From the NCBI GenBank assembly GCA_045430275.1, contig JAILXU010000011.1, positions 62,001-126,000 of the forward strand: a stretch of 64,000 nucleotides of DNA, given 5' to 3'. The first letter of the stretch is position 1, and the number at the start of each line of letters is the position of its first letter. The position numbers were made by a program, and so were the translations under genes. Origin of the DNA: Oceanobacter sp045430275 (GTDB taxonomy: Bacteria > Pseudomonadota > Gammaproteobacteria > Pseudomonadales > Oceanobacteraceae). The notes under the pieces were generated by a model that saw only the letters and a program-made list of their open reading frames with translations, did no database searches and had not been told where the DNA came from. Positions 34,248 through 42,968 of the stretch are shown here, piece by piece.

Positions 34248-35084
34248 ATGACCGAGCATTATGAACCACCCAAAGTCTGGCACTGGAACAGCAACAACGG
34301 TGGTCAATGGGCCAGCATCAATCGTCCCACCGCAGGCGCACGCCATGAACACAAACTGCCAGTTGGCGAGCACCCACTACAGCTCTACTCCATAGCAACG
34401 CCTAATGGTCAGAAAGTCACCATCCTGTTGGAAGAGCTGCTCGCAGCCGGAGTCAGCGAGGCCGAATACGACGCCTGGTTCATCGACATCAGTACTGGCG
34501 ACCAGTTTTCCAGTGGCTTTGTGGACATCAACCCGAACTCCAAGATTCCGGCCCTACTTGACCACTCGACCGACACCCCAACACCGGTTTTCGAGTCCGG
34601 TGCCATTTTGCTGTACCTGGCTGAACGCTTCGGTCATTTCTTGCCCACCGATCATGCTGGCCGTACTGAAGTGCTGAACTGGCTCTTCTGGTTACAAGGT
34701 TCAGCCCCGTATCTCGGCGGTGGTTTCGGTCACTTCTATGCCTACGCACCGACCAAAATTGAATACGCCATTGACCGTTTCAGCATGGAAGTCAAACGTC
34801 AGCTCGACCTGCTGAACCAGCGTCTGGAGGGACGCGACTGGATCGCTGCCGATCAATATTCAATCGCTGATATGGCAGTTTGGCCGTGGTATGGCAACCT
34901 CACGATTGGCCAGCAATACAACGCCGAAACGTTTCTGGACGTCAGCAGCTACCCCAACGTACAACGCTGGGCCAGACAGATTCGGGATCGTGAAGCCGTT
35001 CAGAGAGGCCGCAAGGTCAACCGTATCTGGGGTGATGACAGCGAACAGCTGCGCGAGCGCCATTCCGCTGCGGATCTGGACTGA
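34248..35084 (+). CDS. yghU: Glutathione-dependent disulfide-bond oxidoreductase, YghU type
   Basis: This 278-residue Nu-class glutathione transferase-like protein has the characteristic N-terminal extension (YEPPKVWHWNSNNGGQWASINRPTAGARHEHKLPVG). The GST domain follows with the ATPNGQKVTILLEEL thiol-site region, where threonine and asparagine replace catalytic Cys/Ser, then the helical C-terminal domain. Such enzymes reduce disulfides such as 2-hydroxyethyl disulfide using two glutathiones. It converges with the EamA gene. Confidence 0.95.
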   Translation: MTEHYEPPKVWHWNSNNGGQWASINRPTAGARHEHKLPVGEHPLQLYSIATPNGQKVTILLEELLAAGVSEAEYDAWFIDISTGDQFSSGFVDINPNSKIPALLDHSTDTPTPVFESGAILLYLAERFGHFLPTDHAGRTEVLNWLFWLQGSAPYLGGGFGHFYAYAPTKIEYAIDRFSMEVKRQLDLLNQRLEGRDWIAADQYSIADMAVWPWYGNLTIGQQYNAETFLDVSSYPNVQRWARQIRDREAVQRGRKVNRIWGDDSEQLRERHSAADLD

Positions 35085-35098
35085 CGCTCAAACCAGCA

Positions 35099-36013
35099 TT
35101 AAAACCAGAGCTTGAGGAACTGGCGCACTGCGGGCCAGCGACTGGCCAGCAGTGCGGAGAAAATCAGGCCACAGCCGATCATTTGCATCGAACTCATGGA
35201 CTCTCCAAACCAGGCAGCGGCCAACATCGCACTCCAGACTGGCTCGGCAATCAGAATCACCGCGGCCGAGCTGGCACTGGTTTTACTCTGCCCCCAGGTT
35301 TGCAGAAAAAAGCGCGCACAGGTGGCAATCAGAATTGCCGCCAGCATCCAGCCCCAGACCTCCTGATCTGTCGCCAGCGACAACCCCGGTAAACCGTCTG
35401 CACCTTCCAGCCACAAGGCCAGCGGTGCAGTCACCATTCCCACCATGCCCAATTGAATGGCCGTCAGGGCCAGAGGACTGGTGCGCGCCGCAGCGCGGCT
35501 GTTCAGCACAAACGTACAGGCGAACAAACTCGCCGCTACCAGAAAACTGGCTTCCCCCCAACCGAAGGCAAAATCACCGTCCAACATCAGCAGCACCAGC
35601 CCCAGCAAGGCCAGCGACAAGGCAACCTTGAGCGTCGATGTCACCCGGTCGCCTATCAGCCCAATAATCAATGGCACCAGAATGACACCCAGGCTGTTCA
35701 GAAAAGCCCCGATTCCCAAGTGAGTACCGTGATGCATCCCCAGCACCCAAAACACCATGGAGACGCCAAAGCACACACCCACCAGCAAGGTTTGCCGAAA
35801 GGCCGCCAAATCAAGAGCACGAATGGCTTTCCAGCCAAAAATGCCCAAGATCAGACCCGCACAGGAAAAACGCACACTGACAAACGTGAATGGTTCAAAA
35901 ACAGACAAGGCTTCTTTGGAGAAAATCCATCCGGCAGCGGCCAGTAATGTGACGATCACCAGGGCCAGATCCGCCTGCCATCCAGTGCTTTGCGCACTGA
36001 CGTTATGATTCAT
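35099..36013 (-). CDS. EamA/DMT-family exporter
   Basis: This 304-residue membrane protein has ten predicted helices in two EamA repeats (first from DLALVIVTLLAAAGWIFSKEAL, second from LTAIQLGMVGMVTAPLALW). Drug/metabolite transporters of this type export amino acids, nucleobases or unknown metabolites. I take the ATG at 36011-36013 (MNHNVSAQ). The longer frame adds 33 polar residues without family character. The substrate cannot be inferred. Confidence 0.88.
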   Translation of the reverse strand: MNHNVSAQSTGWQADLALVIVTLLAAAGWIFSKEALSVFEPFTFVSVRFSCAGLILGIFGWKAIRALDLAAFRQTLLVGVCFGVSMVFWVLGMHHGTHLGIGAFLNSLGVILVPLIIGLIGDRVTSTLKVALSLALLGLVLLMLDGDFAFGWGEASFLVAASLFACTFVLNSRAAARTSPLALTAIQLGMVGMVTAPLALWLEGADGLPGLSLATDQEVWGWMLAAILIATCARFFLQTWGQSKTSASSAAVILIAEPVWSAMLAAAWFGESMSSMQMIGCGLIFSALLASRWPAVRQFLKLWF

Positions 36014-36129
36014 TAGAAATGCTCTGAAAGTAATTTCCGTATCATACCAAAGAGCCACCCGCGTTACGGAGTCAGGGATAACCTGTATTTTGGCTGTGAG
36101 GCGTCGCACCACACCGCTATACTGGGCAC

Positions 36130-37368
36130 ATGAGTGACTTGAACCCCTTGCTACAACGCCTGGCCCTTTTGCAGTTATCCGTTGCTACGGTCTGGCTGCT
36201 GTTTCTGGGGTATCTGCAAAATCTGTCAGTACCGAACCTGGAACCCGCCTGGCTGCTGCTGGGGTTGTACCTGCCCATTTTATTGGCCGTCAATTGGCAA
36301 GGCGCGCGGCGCAGCATCAAACCCTGGCAATTGTTTCTCTATTTGATGCTGGAATGCCAACTGCTCACCGGCCTGCTGTTTTTTACCGGAGGCGCAACCA
36401 ACCCACTCATTTCCTACTATCTGGTCTTGCTGGTACTCGCAGCCTACGGCTTGCCGGGCAGCTACGTGATCTGGATTACCCTGCTGGGGGTCGCCGACTA
36501 CAGCTTGCTGAACCTCTGGTATCAGCCACTGCTACTGCCTCATCAGGCCCAGCTTGAAGGCTTGTCATTAATGGACTGGCACCTGGCAGGCATGTGGCTG
36601 ACCTTCGTGATCAGCGTGGCCGTACTGACCACCCTGATTCCCTTGCTGGTACGCAGCAAGCAGCGTCAGCAGCAGGAAATCCAGCAACTGCGCGAGCAGC
36701 AGCTCAAAAATGAGCAACTGGTTGGCATCGGCACGCTCGCCGCCGGAACAGCGCATGAAATGGGCACTCCTCTGATGACCATGAGCATGTTGCTGGACGA
36801 CATGGCTTCCGAGCCATTGCCTGAAGTGATTCAGGAAGACATCGACATTCTCAAACAGCAGGTTGAACGCTGCCAGACTTCGCTGCGGGCCCTATCGGAA
36901 CGAGGCCGCCATGTGCGACAAACGACCCAGGTCGATGCGCTCGACTGGCTGCAACAGCAACTGCACCAATGGCAGTTGTCACACCCCAATGCGTGCTGGG
37001 AAATGGACACCCACGACCTGAGCCACGGTCAAATACGGCATTCCCCATTACTGGATCAGGCGTTGCTGAATTTGCTTGATAACGCCGCCGAAGCCGGTCA
37101 GCACACCATCCAACTCAGCTCCGGGATCGACCTGCAGCATTGGCTATTGAACATTCACCAGCCCGACCCGAACGCCGCCGAACAACTCACACAGGGCGGT
37201 TTGTTTGCCAGCGCCAAAACCGACGGCATGGGCATGGGAATGTATCTGAGCAACGCCAGCGTGGAGCAATTTGGCGGCAGTATTCATCTGCAAGCACTGC
37301 CCGACGGCAGCAGCCTGTGCCAATTGCGCCTGCCCCTCACACCCGACCAACACCGCAACACTCGATAA
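36130..37368 (+). CDS. regB: Redox-sensing histidine kinase of the RegB/PrrB type
   Basis: This 412-residue membrane kinase has about six N-terminal helices. It keeps the RegB quinone-binding motif GGATNPL (87-93), the H-box GTAHEMGTPL (His209) and a cysteine in VERCQTSLR (Cys248) at the position of the redox-active cysteine of RegB. The ATPase domain shows NLLDNAAEA and a GMGMGMYLS G-box. It is therefore a ubiquinone/redox sensor that should phosphorylate RegA. regA is 1.27 kb downstream, with gcdH in between. Confidence 0.92.
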   Translation: MSDLNPLLQRLALLQLSVATVWLLFLGYLQNLSVPNLEPAWLLLGLYLPILLAVNWQGARRSIKPWQLFLYLMLECQLLTGLLFFTGGATNPLISYYLVLLVLAAYGLPGSYVIWITLLGVADYSLLNLWYQPLLLPHQAQLEGLSLMDWHLAGMWLTFVISVAVLTTLIPLLVRSKQRQQQEIQQLREQQLKNEQLVGIGTLAAGTAHEMGTPLMTMSMLLDDMASEPLPEVIQEDIDILKQQVERCQTSLRALSERGRHVRQTTQVDALDWLQQQLHQWQLSHPNACWEMDTHDLSHGQIRHSPLLDQALLNLLDNAAEAGQHTIQLSSGIDLQHWLLNIHQPDPNAAEQLTQGGLFASAKTDGMGMGMYLSNASVEQFGGSIHLQALPDGSSLCQLRLPLTPDQHRNTR

Positions 37369-37391
37369 CAATAACCCAAGGAACCCCTCCG

Positions 37392-38567
37392 ATGAGCACA
37401 CCGGCCTTTGACTGGAAAGACCCCTTCCTGCTGGAAACCCAACTGACCGACGACGAGCGAGCCGCGCGCGACACCGCCCACGACTATTGCCAGCAACAAC
37501 TCCTGCCTCGCGTTCTGGAGGCCAACCGCCATGAAATTTTTCATACCGAAATCATGCGGGAAATGGGCGCACTCGGCCTGCTGGGTTGCACCCTGCCGGA
37601 ACAGTACGGCGGCGCAGGCAGCAGCTACACCGTTTACGGCCTGATTGCGCGGGAAGTCGAGCGCGTTGACAGCGGTTATCGTTCCGCCATGAGTGTGCAA
37701 TCGTCACTGGTGATGCACCCGATCTACGCTTATGGCAGCGAAGCACAGCGTCAGAAATACTTACCCAAGTTGGCCTCCGGCGAATACATTGGCTGCTTTG
37801 GCCTCACCGAACCCAACGTTGGTTCTGATCCCAACAACATGGAAAGCCGTGCCGAAGCAGTTGACGGTGGCTATTGCCTGAACGGTGCCAAAATGTGGAT
37901 CACCAATTCCCCGGTGGCGGATGTCATGGTGGTTTGGGCCAAACTCGACGGCAAGATTCGGGGGTTTATCCTCGAAAAAGGCATGGACGGCCTGTCAGCT
38001 CCGGTCATCCAAGGCAAATTTTCCCTGCGAGCGTCGATCACGGGTGAAATCGTGATGGATAATGTGTTCGTGCCAGAAGAAAACATATTGCCCAATGTCA
38101 AAGGACTGGCCGGGCCGTTTGGCTGTCTCAACAAGGCCCGCTACGGCATCGCCTGGGGAGCCATGGGCGCAGCAGAATTCTGCTGGCACGCAGCACGCCA
38201 GTACACGCTTGATCGTATCCAGTTCAATCGCCCGCTGGCCAGCAACCAGTTAATTCAGAAAAAGCTGGCGGACATGCAAACGGAAATTTCATTAGGCTTG
38301 CAAGGCTGTCTACAACTGGGCCGCCTGATGGATAACGACGCCTGTCCGGTCGAGCTGATTTCCCTGATGAAGCGCAACAACTGCGGCAAAGCTCTGGACG
38401 TGGCTCGCCAGTCACGAGACATGCACGGCGGTAATGGTGTTTCCGATGAGTACGGCGTCATTCGCCACGTGATGAATCTGGAAGCCGTGAATACCTACGA
38501 AGGTACTCACGATATTCACGCGCTGATTCTGGGCCGTGCCCAAACCGGAATTCAGGCGTTTTTCTGA
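37392..38567 (+). CDS. gcdH: Glutaryl-CoA dehydrogenase-type acyl-CoA dehydrogenase
   Basis: This 391-residue flavoprotein has family motifs GCFGLTEPNVGSDPNNMESRA, GAKMWITNSPVADV and RYGIAWGAMGAAE, and the catalytic glutamate in NTYEGTHDIHALILGR. These are typical of glutaryl-CoA dehydrogenase, which oxidises and decarboxylates glutaryl-CoA to crotonyl-CoA in lysine and tryptophan degradation, with ETF as acceptor. The ATG at 37392 is chosen, because the longer frame overlaps regB. It sits 23 bp after regB and 71 bp before regA, an unusual insertion into that pair. Confidence 0.93.
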   Translation: MSTPAFDWKDPFLLETQLTDDERAARDTAHDYCQQQLLPRVLEANRHEIFHTEIMREMGALGLLGCTLPEQYGGAGSSYTVYGLIAREVERVDSGYRSAMSVQSSLVMHPIYAYGSEAQRQKYLPKLASGEYIGCFGLTEPNVGSDPNNMESRAEAVDGGYCLNGAKMWITNSPVADVMVVWAKLDGKIRGFILEKGMDGLSAPVIQGKFSLRASITGEIVMDNVFVPEENILPNVKGLAGPFGCLNKARYGIAWGAMGAAEFCWHAARQYTLDRIQFNRPLASNQLIQKKLADMQTEISLGLQGCLQLGRLMDNDACPVELISLMKRNNCGKALDVARQSRDMHGGNGVSDEYGVIRHVMNLEAVNTYEGTHDIHALILGRAQTGIQAFF

Positions 38568-38638
38568 AGCCGGGCTGCGATGCTGGATGATCCTATCCAG
38601 CTCGCTTACACTGCCCAAAACATCAGCATGACACCCCA

Positions 38639-39172
38639 ATGACCAAGAAAATTCTGATCATCGATGACGACGAGCATTTTGTTCGCACTCTGAATCGCAG
38701 CCTTAGCCGTCAGGGCCACGAGACCGCCACCGCCACTGACGCTGCCGCCGCGCGCCGACAGTGCCAGCAGTTCAAGCCCGATTGGGCTACGCTGGATTTG
38801 CGCATGGAACAGGAATCGGGCCTGAATCTGATTCCCGACTTGCTGGCCATTCATCCCGAGTTGCGCATCGTCATGCTGACCGGCTACGCCAGCATCGCCA
38901 CGGCGGTTGAGGCAGTCAAACTCGGGGCTTACAACTACCTGCACAAACCCGCAACACTGAGCGAGCTACTCAAGGCCTTTGGCGAGGAAAGCAACGCAGC
39001 AACAACACCAGCACCAGAACCGGAAAACCTGATGTCTGTCGAGCGACTGGAATGGGAGCACATTCAGCGAGTTCTGACAGAGAACAATGGCAACGTCTCG
39101 GCCACTGCCCGAGCCTTGAACATGCACCGTCGTACCCTGCAACGAAAACTGCAAAAGCACGCTCCGCGTTAA
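38639..39172 (+). CDS. regA: Response regulator of the RegA/PrrA type
   Basis: This 177-residue regulator has a receiver domain (acidic pocket IIDDDE, phospho-acceptor Asp53 in TLDLRM, HKPAT lysine), a proline/glutamate hinge, and a Fis-type helix-turn-helix (NNGNVSATARALNMHRRTLQRKLQKHAPR). In other proteobacteria RegA controls oxidases, photosynthesis or nitrogen fixation according to redox state. Partner kinase regB lies upstream beyond gcdH. Confidence 0.94.
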   Translation: MTKKILIIDDDEHFVRTLNRSLSRQGHETATATDAAAARRQCQQFKPDWATLDLRMEQESGLNLIPDLLAIHPELRIVMLTGYASIATAVEAVKLGAYNYLHKPATLSELLKAFGEESNAATTPAPEPENLMSVERLEWEHIQRVLTENNGNVSATARALNMHRRTLQRKLQKHAPR

Positions 39173-39229
39173 CAGCCACGTTCCCTGCTCGTTACTGCAC
39201 GCTCTCTGCTCATTGCTGACTATTGTGCG

Positions 39230-39874
39230 CTATTGGAAGTAGGAATCTTCGTCAAACGTACTGAGCCAGCGACTGTGAAACACCACCATGCCAGAGATAA
39301 ACATGCCGTTTATCACGCCTTCGGGAAACATCATCAATGGCAAGTAACGCAGATAGTCGTGCCAGATTTGCGCCAGAGAATAACTGCCTGATAACCAGTA
39401 ACTGGCGCTGGTCACCAGATCAGAAAACGCATGGGTAAGACCAGCATTCAGAAAACCGGCAACCAGAATGTAGACAAAGGGATTGTGCGTCAGGCGCTTG
39501 TACACCAGACAATAGAACCAGAACGAAAAGGCGATGGGCAGAAAACAGCCGAACAGCAATTGATACCCCAGCATCGGCCAGTCCAGTTGGCCAATCAGTA
39601 CCAGACCCATTTGAGCCAGCGTTGCAGACACAATTGTCAAACGCCACCCCATCATCAGGGTGACGGCGGTTAATGCCAGAATGTGGAAGCTCAGCCCCGG
39701 CAAGATACCGGCTTTCATCAACCAGAAAGCAGCAATCACAATCGAGCTGCCAAAGAAAAAATGCTGCGCACTGCGGTTGGCCAACAAAGCGGCCCAGTTA
39801 CAGCCCCAGGCTGCCCAGATTAACCAGCCAGCAGACATCAAACCGCAGAGTATCAAAAACGCGTTCGGAAACAT
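39230..39874 (-). CDS. CbiM-like energy-coupling-factor type membrane protein (COG3235)
   Basis: This 214-residue protein has about six membrane helices and resembles the CbiM-type substrate-capture subunits of cobalt/nickel ECF transporters (PGLSFHILALTAVTLMMGWRL and the C-terminal PEGVINGMFISGMVVFH segment). No ATPase or transmembrane partner gene is near, so its transport activity, if any, is unproven. It converges with regA. Confidence 0.82.
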   Translation of the reverse strand: MFPNAFLILCGLMSAGWLIWAAWGCNWAALLANRSAQHFFFGSSIVIAAFWLMKAGILPGLSFHILALTAVTLMMGWRLTIVSATLAQMGLVLIGQLDWPMLGYQLLFGCFLPIAFSFWFYCLVYKRLTHNPFVYILVAGFLNAGLTHAFSDLVTSASYWLSGSYSLAQIWHDYLRYLPLMMFPEGVINGMFISGMVVFHSRWLSTFDEDSYFQ

Positions 39875-39879
39875 CGGTG

Positions 39880-40323
39880 CTACTCCACCAGTTCCTGACA
39901 GTACAGCAAGGCGTCTTCACGCCCTTCTGCTGTGGGGTAATAACGCGGGCGAATACCTGTTTGACAATAGCCATAGCGTTCATACAGATGAATGGCGGCC
40001 AGGTTGCTTTCCCGCACTTCCAGAAAGACACGCTCGGCACGCTGCGCCAGCGCCTTGTCGTGCACCGCCTGCAACAACTCCCCGGCATATCCCTGACCAC
40101 GAAGAGCCGACGCAACAGCGATATTCAACAACTCTCCTTCACCGGCCACGACAGTGACAATCGCAAAGCCATACACATTACCCTGATGCCGCAAGGCCAG
40201 AACCGCGTTTTGCCCGACATAACGCTCCATAATAGACGTACTCCAGGGGCGATAATGACTGGCTCTTTCGATGTCCATCAAACCGGGCAGGTCACACAGC
40301 GTCGCAATCTCAATATGAGGCAC
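39880..40323 (-). CDS. rimI: Ribosomal protein S18-alanine N-acetyltransferase
   Basis: This 147-residue GNAT acetyltransferase modifies the N-terminal alanine of S18. The acetyl-CoA loop is VASALRGQGYAGELL, followed by EVRESNLAAIHLYERYGY. The start is GTG at 40321-40323 with GGAGAA seven bases upstream. It follows the HolD-like gene by 4 bp, the same order as holD-rimI in E. coli. Confidence 0.95.
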   Translation of the reverse strand: MPHIEIATLCDLPGLMDIERASHYRPWSTSIMERYVGQNAVLALRHQGNVYGFAIVTVVAGEGELLNIAVASALRGQGYAGELLQAVHDKALAQRAERVFLEVRESNLAAIHLYERYGYCQTGIRPRYYPTAEGREDALLYCQELVE

Positions 40324-40327
40324 GTAC

Positions 40328-41110
40328 TTATTCTCCAGCGGGCGTAAAGTCCCAATGACGCAAATTCGACCACAGTTGTCGCTTCAACCGAGCCGTCGCC
40401 AACACCGTTTCCAATGGTTCTGAAAACACCGTGTGACGTTCACTCAAGGGGGCCGCCCAGTATTGTGCAGAAGCACCGAAACCAACCAGCGCCTTGCCAC
40501 CATGATGTTCAAAAAAAGACCACTGGGCTGACAGTGCCTGACGGGCAACGGCAGCACGTTGATCTTCCTTCGGGTTTTCAATAAACGGCCAGCGAAACAT
40601 CACCGGCCTGAGAGTCGCTCTGGGGTATTGCATGGCCAATGCGACCCGATCTGCAAAGCGTGAAAGCAAATCCAGTGCCGACTGATCATCAACCACCCAG
40701 ACAACCGCTCCAGTCACCACAAAATGCAGCTCAAAGCGCGGTGTCGCCTGGTCAGTTTCAGCAGGAGCTGGAACCGTCTCAGGCAACGCATTCGGGGCAA
40801 CAGTGACAGATTCGACATTCGCTGCCGAATCTTGCTCTGCCACTTCCGGCACATGCGCAGGTTTCGGTGGTACCACTTCCGGCGTACGGGAAGCATGTAC
40901 GTGAGTGACTTCTTCCAAAGCCGCCATGGCACTGGCCTGACCATGTAGCCGCGCGCTTAACGCCAGATCATCGGTATTCTGGCGCGCGACACGGGCCTCT
41001 TCTTCGGCGGGTAATAACCGGCTGGGGGCGGCAAACGGTAATTCCTGACGAGGCACCCACACCGGGATGCCCATCGCTGCCAGATATTCCCGCCGCTGTT
41101 GCTCCCGCAT
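40328..41110 (-). CDS. HolD-like protein (candidate DNA polymerase III psi subunit)
   Basis: This 260-residue protein sits just upstream of rimI. Its N-terminus (REYLAAMGIPVWVPR) resembles the SSB- and chi-contacting start of HolD (QLQQLGITQW). The C-terminus has ARLKRQLWSNLRHWDF, like the final helix of HolD. The middle is a long Pro/Ala/Glu-rich linker (about residues 60-125), making it roughly twice the E. coli length. Gene order and these ends support a psi-like clamp-loader subunit, but the similarity is weak. It starts 5 bp after the leuA stop. Confidence 0.55.
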   Translation of the reverse strand: MREQQRREYLAAMGIPVWVPRQELPFAAPSRLLPAEEEARVARQNTDDLALSARLHGQASAMAALEEVTHVHASRTPEVVPPKPAHVPEVAEQDSAANVESVTVAPNALPETVPAPAETDQATPRFELHFVVTGAVVWVVDDQSALDLLSRFADRVALAMQYPRATLRPVMFRWPFIENPKEDQRAAVARQALSAQWSFFEHHGGKALVGFGASAQYWAAPLSERHTVFSEPLETVLATARLKRQLWSNLRHWDFTPAGE

Positions 41111-41115
41111 CCGGG

Positions 41116-42666
41116 TTATACGCCGTCAGATTGAGGGTGCTGACGCTCCTTGTTCGAATACAGCAGATTCAGCGCGTGGATGTAGGCTTTGGCAGACGCC
41201 ACAATGATGTCCGTGTCGGCACCGCTGCCGTTCACAATCCGCCCGCCTTTCTCCAGACGTACGGTCACTTCACCTTGCGAGTCGGTGCCCTGAGTGATGT
41301 TGTTCACTGAGTACAACAGCAGGTTGGCACCCGATTTCACAACGTCTTCAATGGCTTTCAAGGCAGCATCCACCGGGCCACTGCCTTCCGCGCGAGACTG
41401 GAATTCTTCACCGCTGTGCGACAAGACCAGCTCGGTTACGGGCTTTTCACCGGTTGCCGAACGGCTTTCCAGTGTGATCAGGCGGAAGGTATCCGGGGTT
41501 TCGTCGGCAATGGTATCAGACACCAGCGCCTGCAAGTCTTCGTCAAAGATTTCGTGCTTTTTATCAGCCAGTTCCTTGAAGCGGGCAAACGCGCTGTTCA
41601 GGGCTGAATCGCTGTCAAAGTTGACACCCAGCTCTTCCAGGCGGCTACGGAAAGCCGCACGACCGGAGTGCTTGCCCATCACCATCTTGTTCGCGCCCCA
41701 ACCCACGTCTTCGGCTTTCATGATCTCGTAGGTTTCGCGGTGCTTCAGAACGCCATCCTGATGAATGCCAGACTCGTGTGCAAACGCATTGGCACCCACA
41801 ATCGCCTTGTTCGGCTGTACCGGGAAACCTGTAATGGACGACACCAAGCGGGAAGTCGGCACAATGTGTGTGGTATCAACGCCGGTTTCGATATTGAACA
41901 GGTCATGACGCGTGCGCGCACCCATGACGATTTCTTCCAGAGCGGCGTTACCCGCACGCTCACCCAAACCGTTGATGGTACATTCCACCTGACGTGCGCC
42001 ATTGGCAACGGCGGCCAGCGAGTTAGCAACCGCCAGACCGAGATCGTTGTGACAATGCACCGAGAAGATGGCCTTGTCCGCATTCGGGATGCGTTCGAGC
42101 AATGTGCGGATCTTCTCACCAAACTCTTCCGGGATGGCATAACCCACGGTATCCGGAATATTGATGGTGCGCGCACCGGCGTTGATTGCGGCCTCAATGA
42201 TGCGACACAGGAAATCGTTCTCGGAACGCCCGGCGTCTTCACAGGAAAACTCCACATCTTCGACAAAACTGCGGGCTTTCTTGACTGCGTACACGGCCTG
42301 CTCGATCACCTGATCCGGTTGCATCCGCAACTTGTATTGCATGTGAATCGGAGAAGTCGCAATAAAGGTATGAATACGCGCACGTTCGGCCAGGGCCAGT
42401 GACGCAGCCGCTCGTTCAATATCATGATCCACCGCGCGCGCCAGGCTACACACGGTACTTTCTTTTACCGCCTGTGCGACAGCTTCAATCGAGGCAAAGT
42501 CGCCAGGGCTGGCGGCTGCAAAACCGGCTTCGATCACATCCACCCGCATTTTTTCCAGCGCCTTGCCGATGCGAACCTTTTCTTCCTTCGTCATGGATGC
42601 GCCGGGGCTTTGCTCGCCATCGCGCATGGTGGTATCAAAAATGACCAAACGATCCTGCTGACTCAT
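41116..42666 (-). CDS. leuA: 2-Isopropylmalate synthase
   Basis: This 516-residue LeuA catalyses the first committed step of leucine synthesis. The TIM-barrel domain opens VIFDTTMRDGEQSPGASMTKEEK and has metal ligands in HCHNDLG. A C-terminal regulatory LeuA-dimer domain (SHSGEEFQSRAEGSGPVDAALKAIE) gives leucine feedback inhibition. Form and length match type 2 LeuA of E. coli. I found no leucine-rich leader peptide upstream, so control differs from enterobacterial attenuation. Confidence 0.96.
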   Translation of the reverse strand: MSQQDRLVIFDTTMRDGEQSPGASMTKEEKVRIGKALEKMRVDVIEAGFAAASPGDFASIEAVAQAVKESTVCSLARAVDHDIERAAASLALAERARIHTFIATSPIHMQYKLRMQPDQVIEQAVYAVKKARSFVEDVEFSCEDAGRSENDFLCRIIEAAINAGARTINIPDTVGYAIPEEFGEKIRTLLERIPNADKAIFSVHCHNDLGLAVANSLAAVANGARQVECTINGLGERAGNAALEEIVMGARTRHDLFNIETGVDTTHIVPTSRLVSSITGFPVQPNKAIVGANAFAHESGIHQDGVLKHRETYEIMKAEDVGWGANKMVMGKHSGRAAFRSRLEELGVNFDSDSALNSAFARFKELADKKHEIFDEDLQALVSDTIADETPDTFRLITLESRSATGEKPVTELVLSHSGEEFQSRAEGSGPVDAALKAIEDVVKSGANLLLYSVNNITQGTDSQGEVTVRLEKGGRIVNGSGADTDIIVASAKAYIHALNLLYSNKERQHPQSDGV

Positions 42667-42811
42667 GTCACTCTCCGAAAATCAAAACTGCTAAAACGTC
42701 TTTTGTGTCAATTCGGTGAAGTATACGCTCCCGAATGGCGATGGCCCATCCACTTTCTCTCTCCCGTCGATTGGGGCACAATTCCCGCCCCTCGGCGCAA
42801 AGTACGGGATA

Positions 42812-42839
42812 TTGCTTATTTTGTGTTCGCCGGTATGAT
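42812..42839 (+). promoter_or_regulatory. Candidate sigma-70 promoter of etfBA
   Basis: TTGCTT (42812-42817), a 16-bp spacer and TATGAT (42834-42839) resemble a sigma-70 promoter, 130 bp before the etfB start. Confidence 0.45.
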
Positions 42840-42900
42840 TAGGGAAATCACTTACTAGCAATCTGGCAATTGGCTGCGGTCAATCCGAGGCAGATTGGAC

Positions 42901-42936
42901 GGCCCTGCAGGACTCTGCTGCTAACAGAGTTGGGCC
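42901..42936 (+). other. Two-stage stem-loop in the etfB leader
   Basis: GGCCC (42901-42905) pairs with GGGCC (42932-42936), and ACTCTG with CAGAGT inside it. No T-run follows, so it is a structured leader rather than a terminator. Confidence 0.45.
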
Positions 42937-42968
42937 AATGACAAGAAACGACAAAAAGGTCTGTAACG

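Larger units (their letters stand above)
42667..42968. other. 302-bp divergent spacer between leuA and etfB
   Basis: It holds a plausible sigma-70 promoter for etfB (42812-42839) and a two-stage hairpin leader at 42901-42936. No leucine codon-rich leader for leuA and no riboswitch pattern that I recognise. Confidence 0.5.

Noticed and set aside
42667..42860. leuA leader peptide for attenuation
   Set aside because: No short frame with consecutive leucine codons and no terminator/antiterminator pair found on the minus strand.
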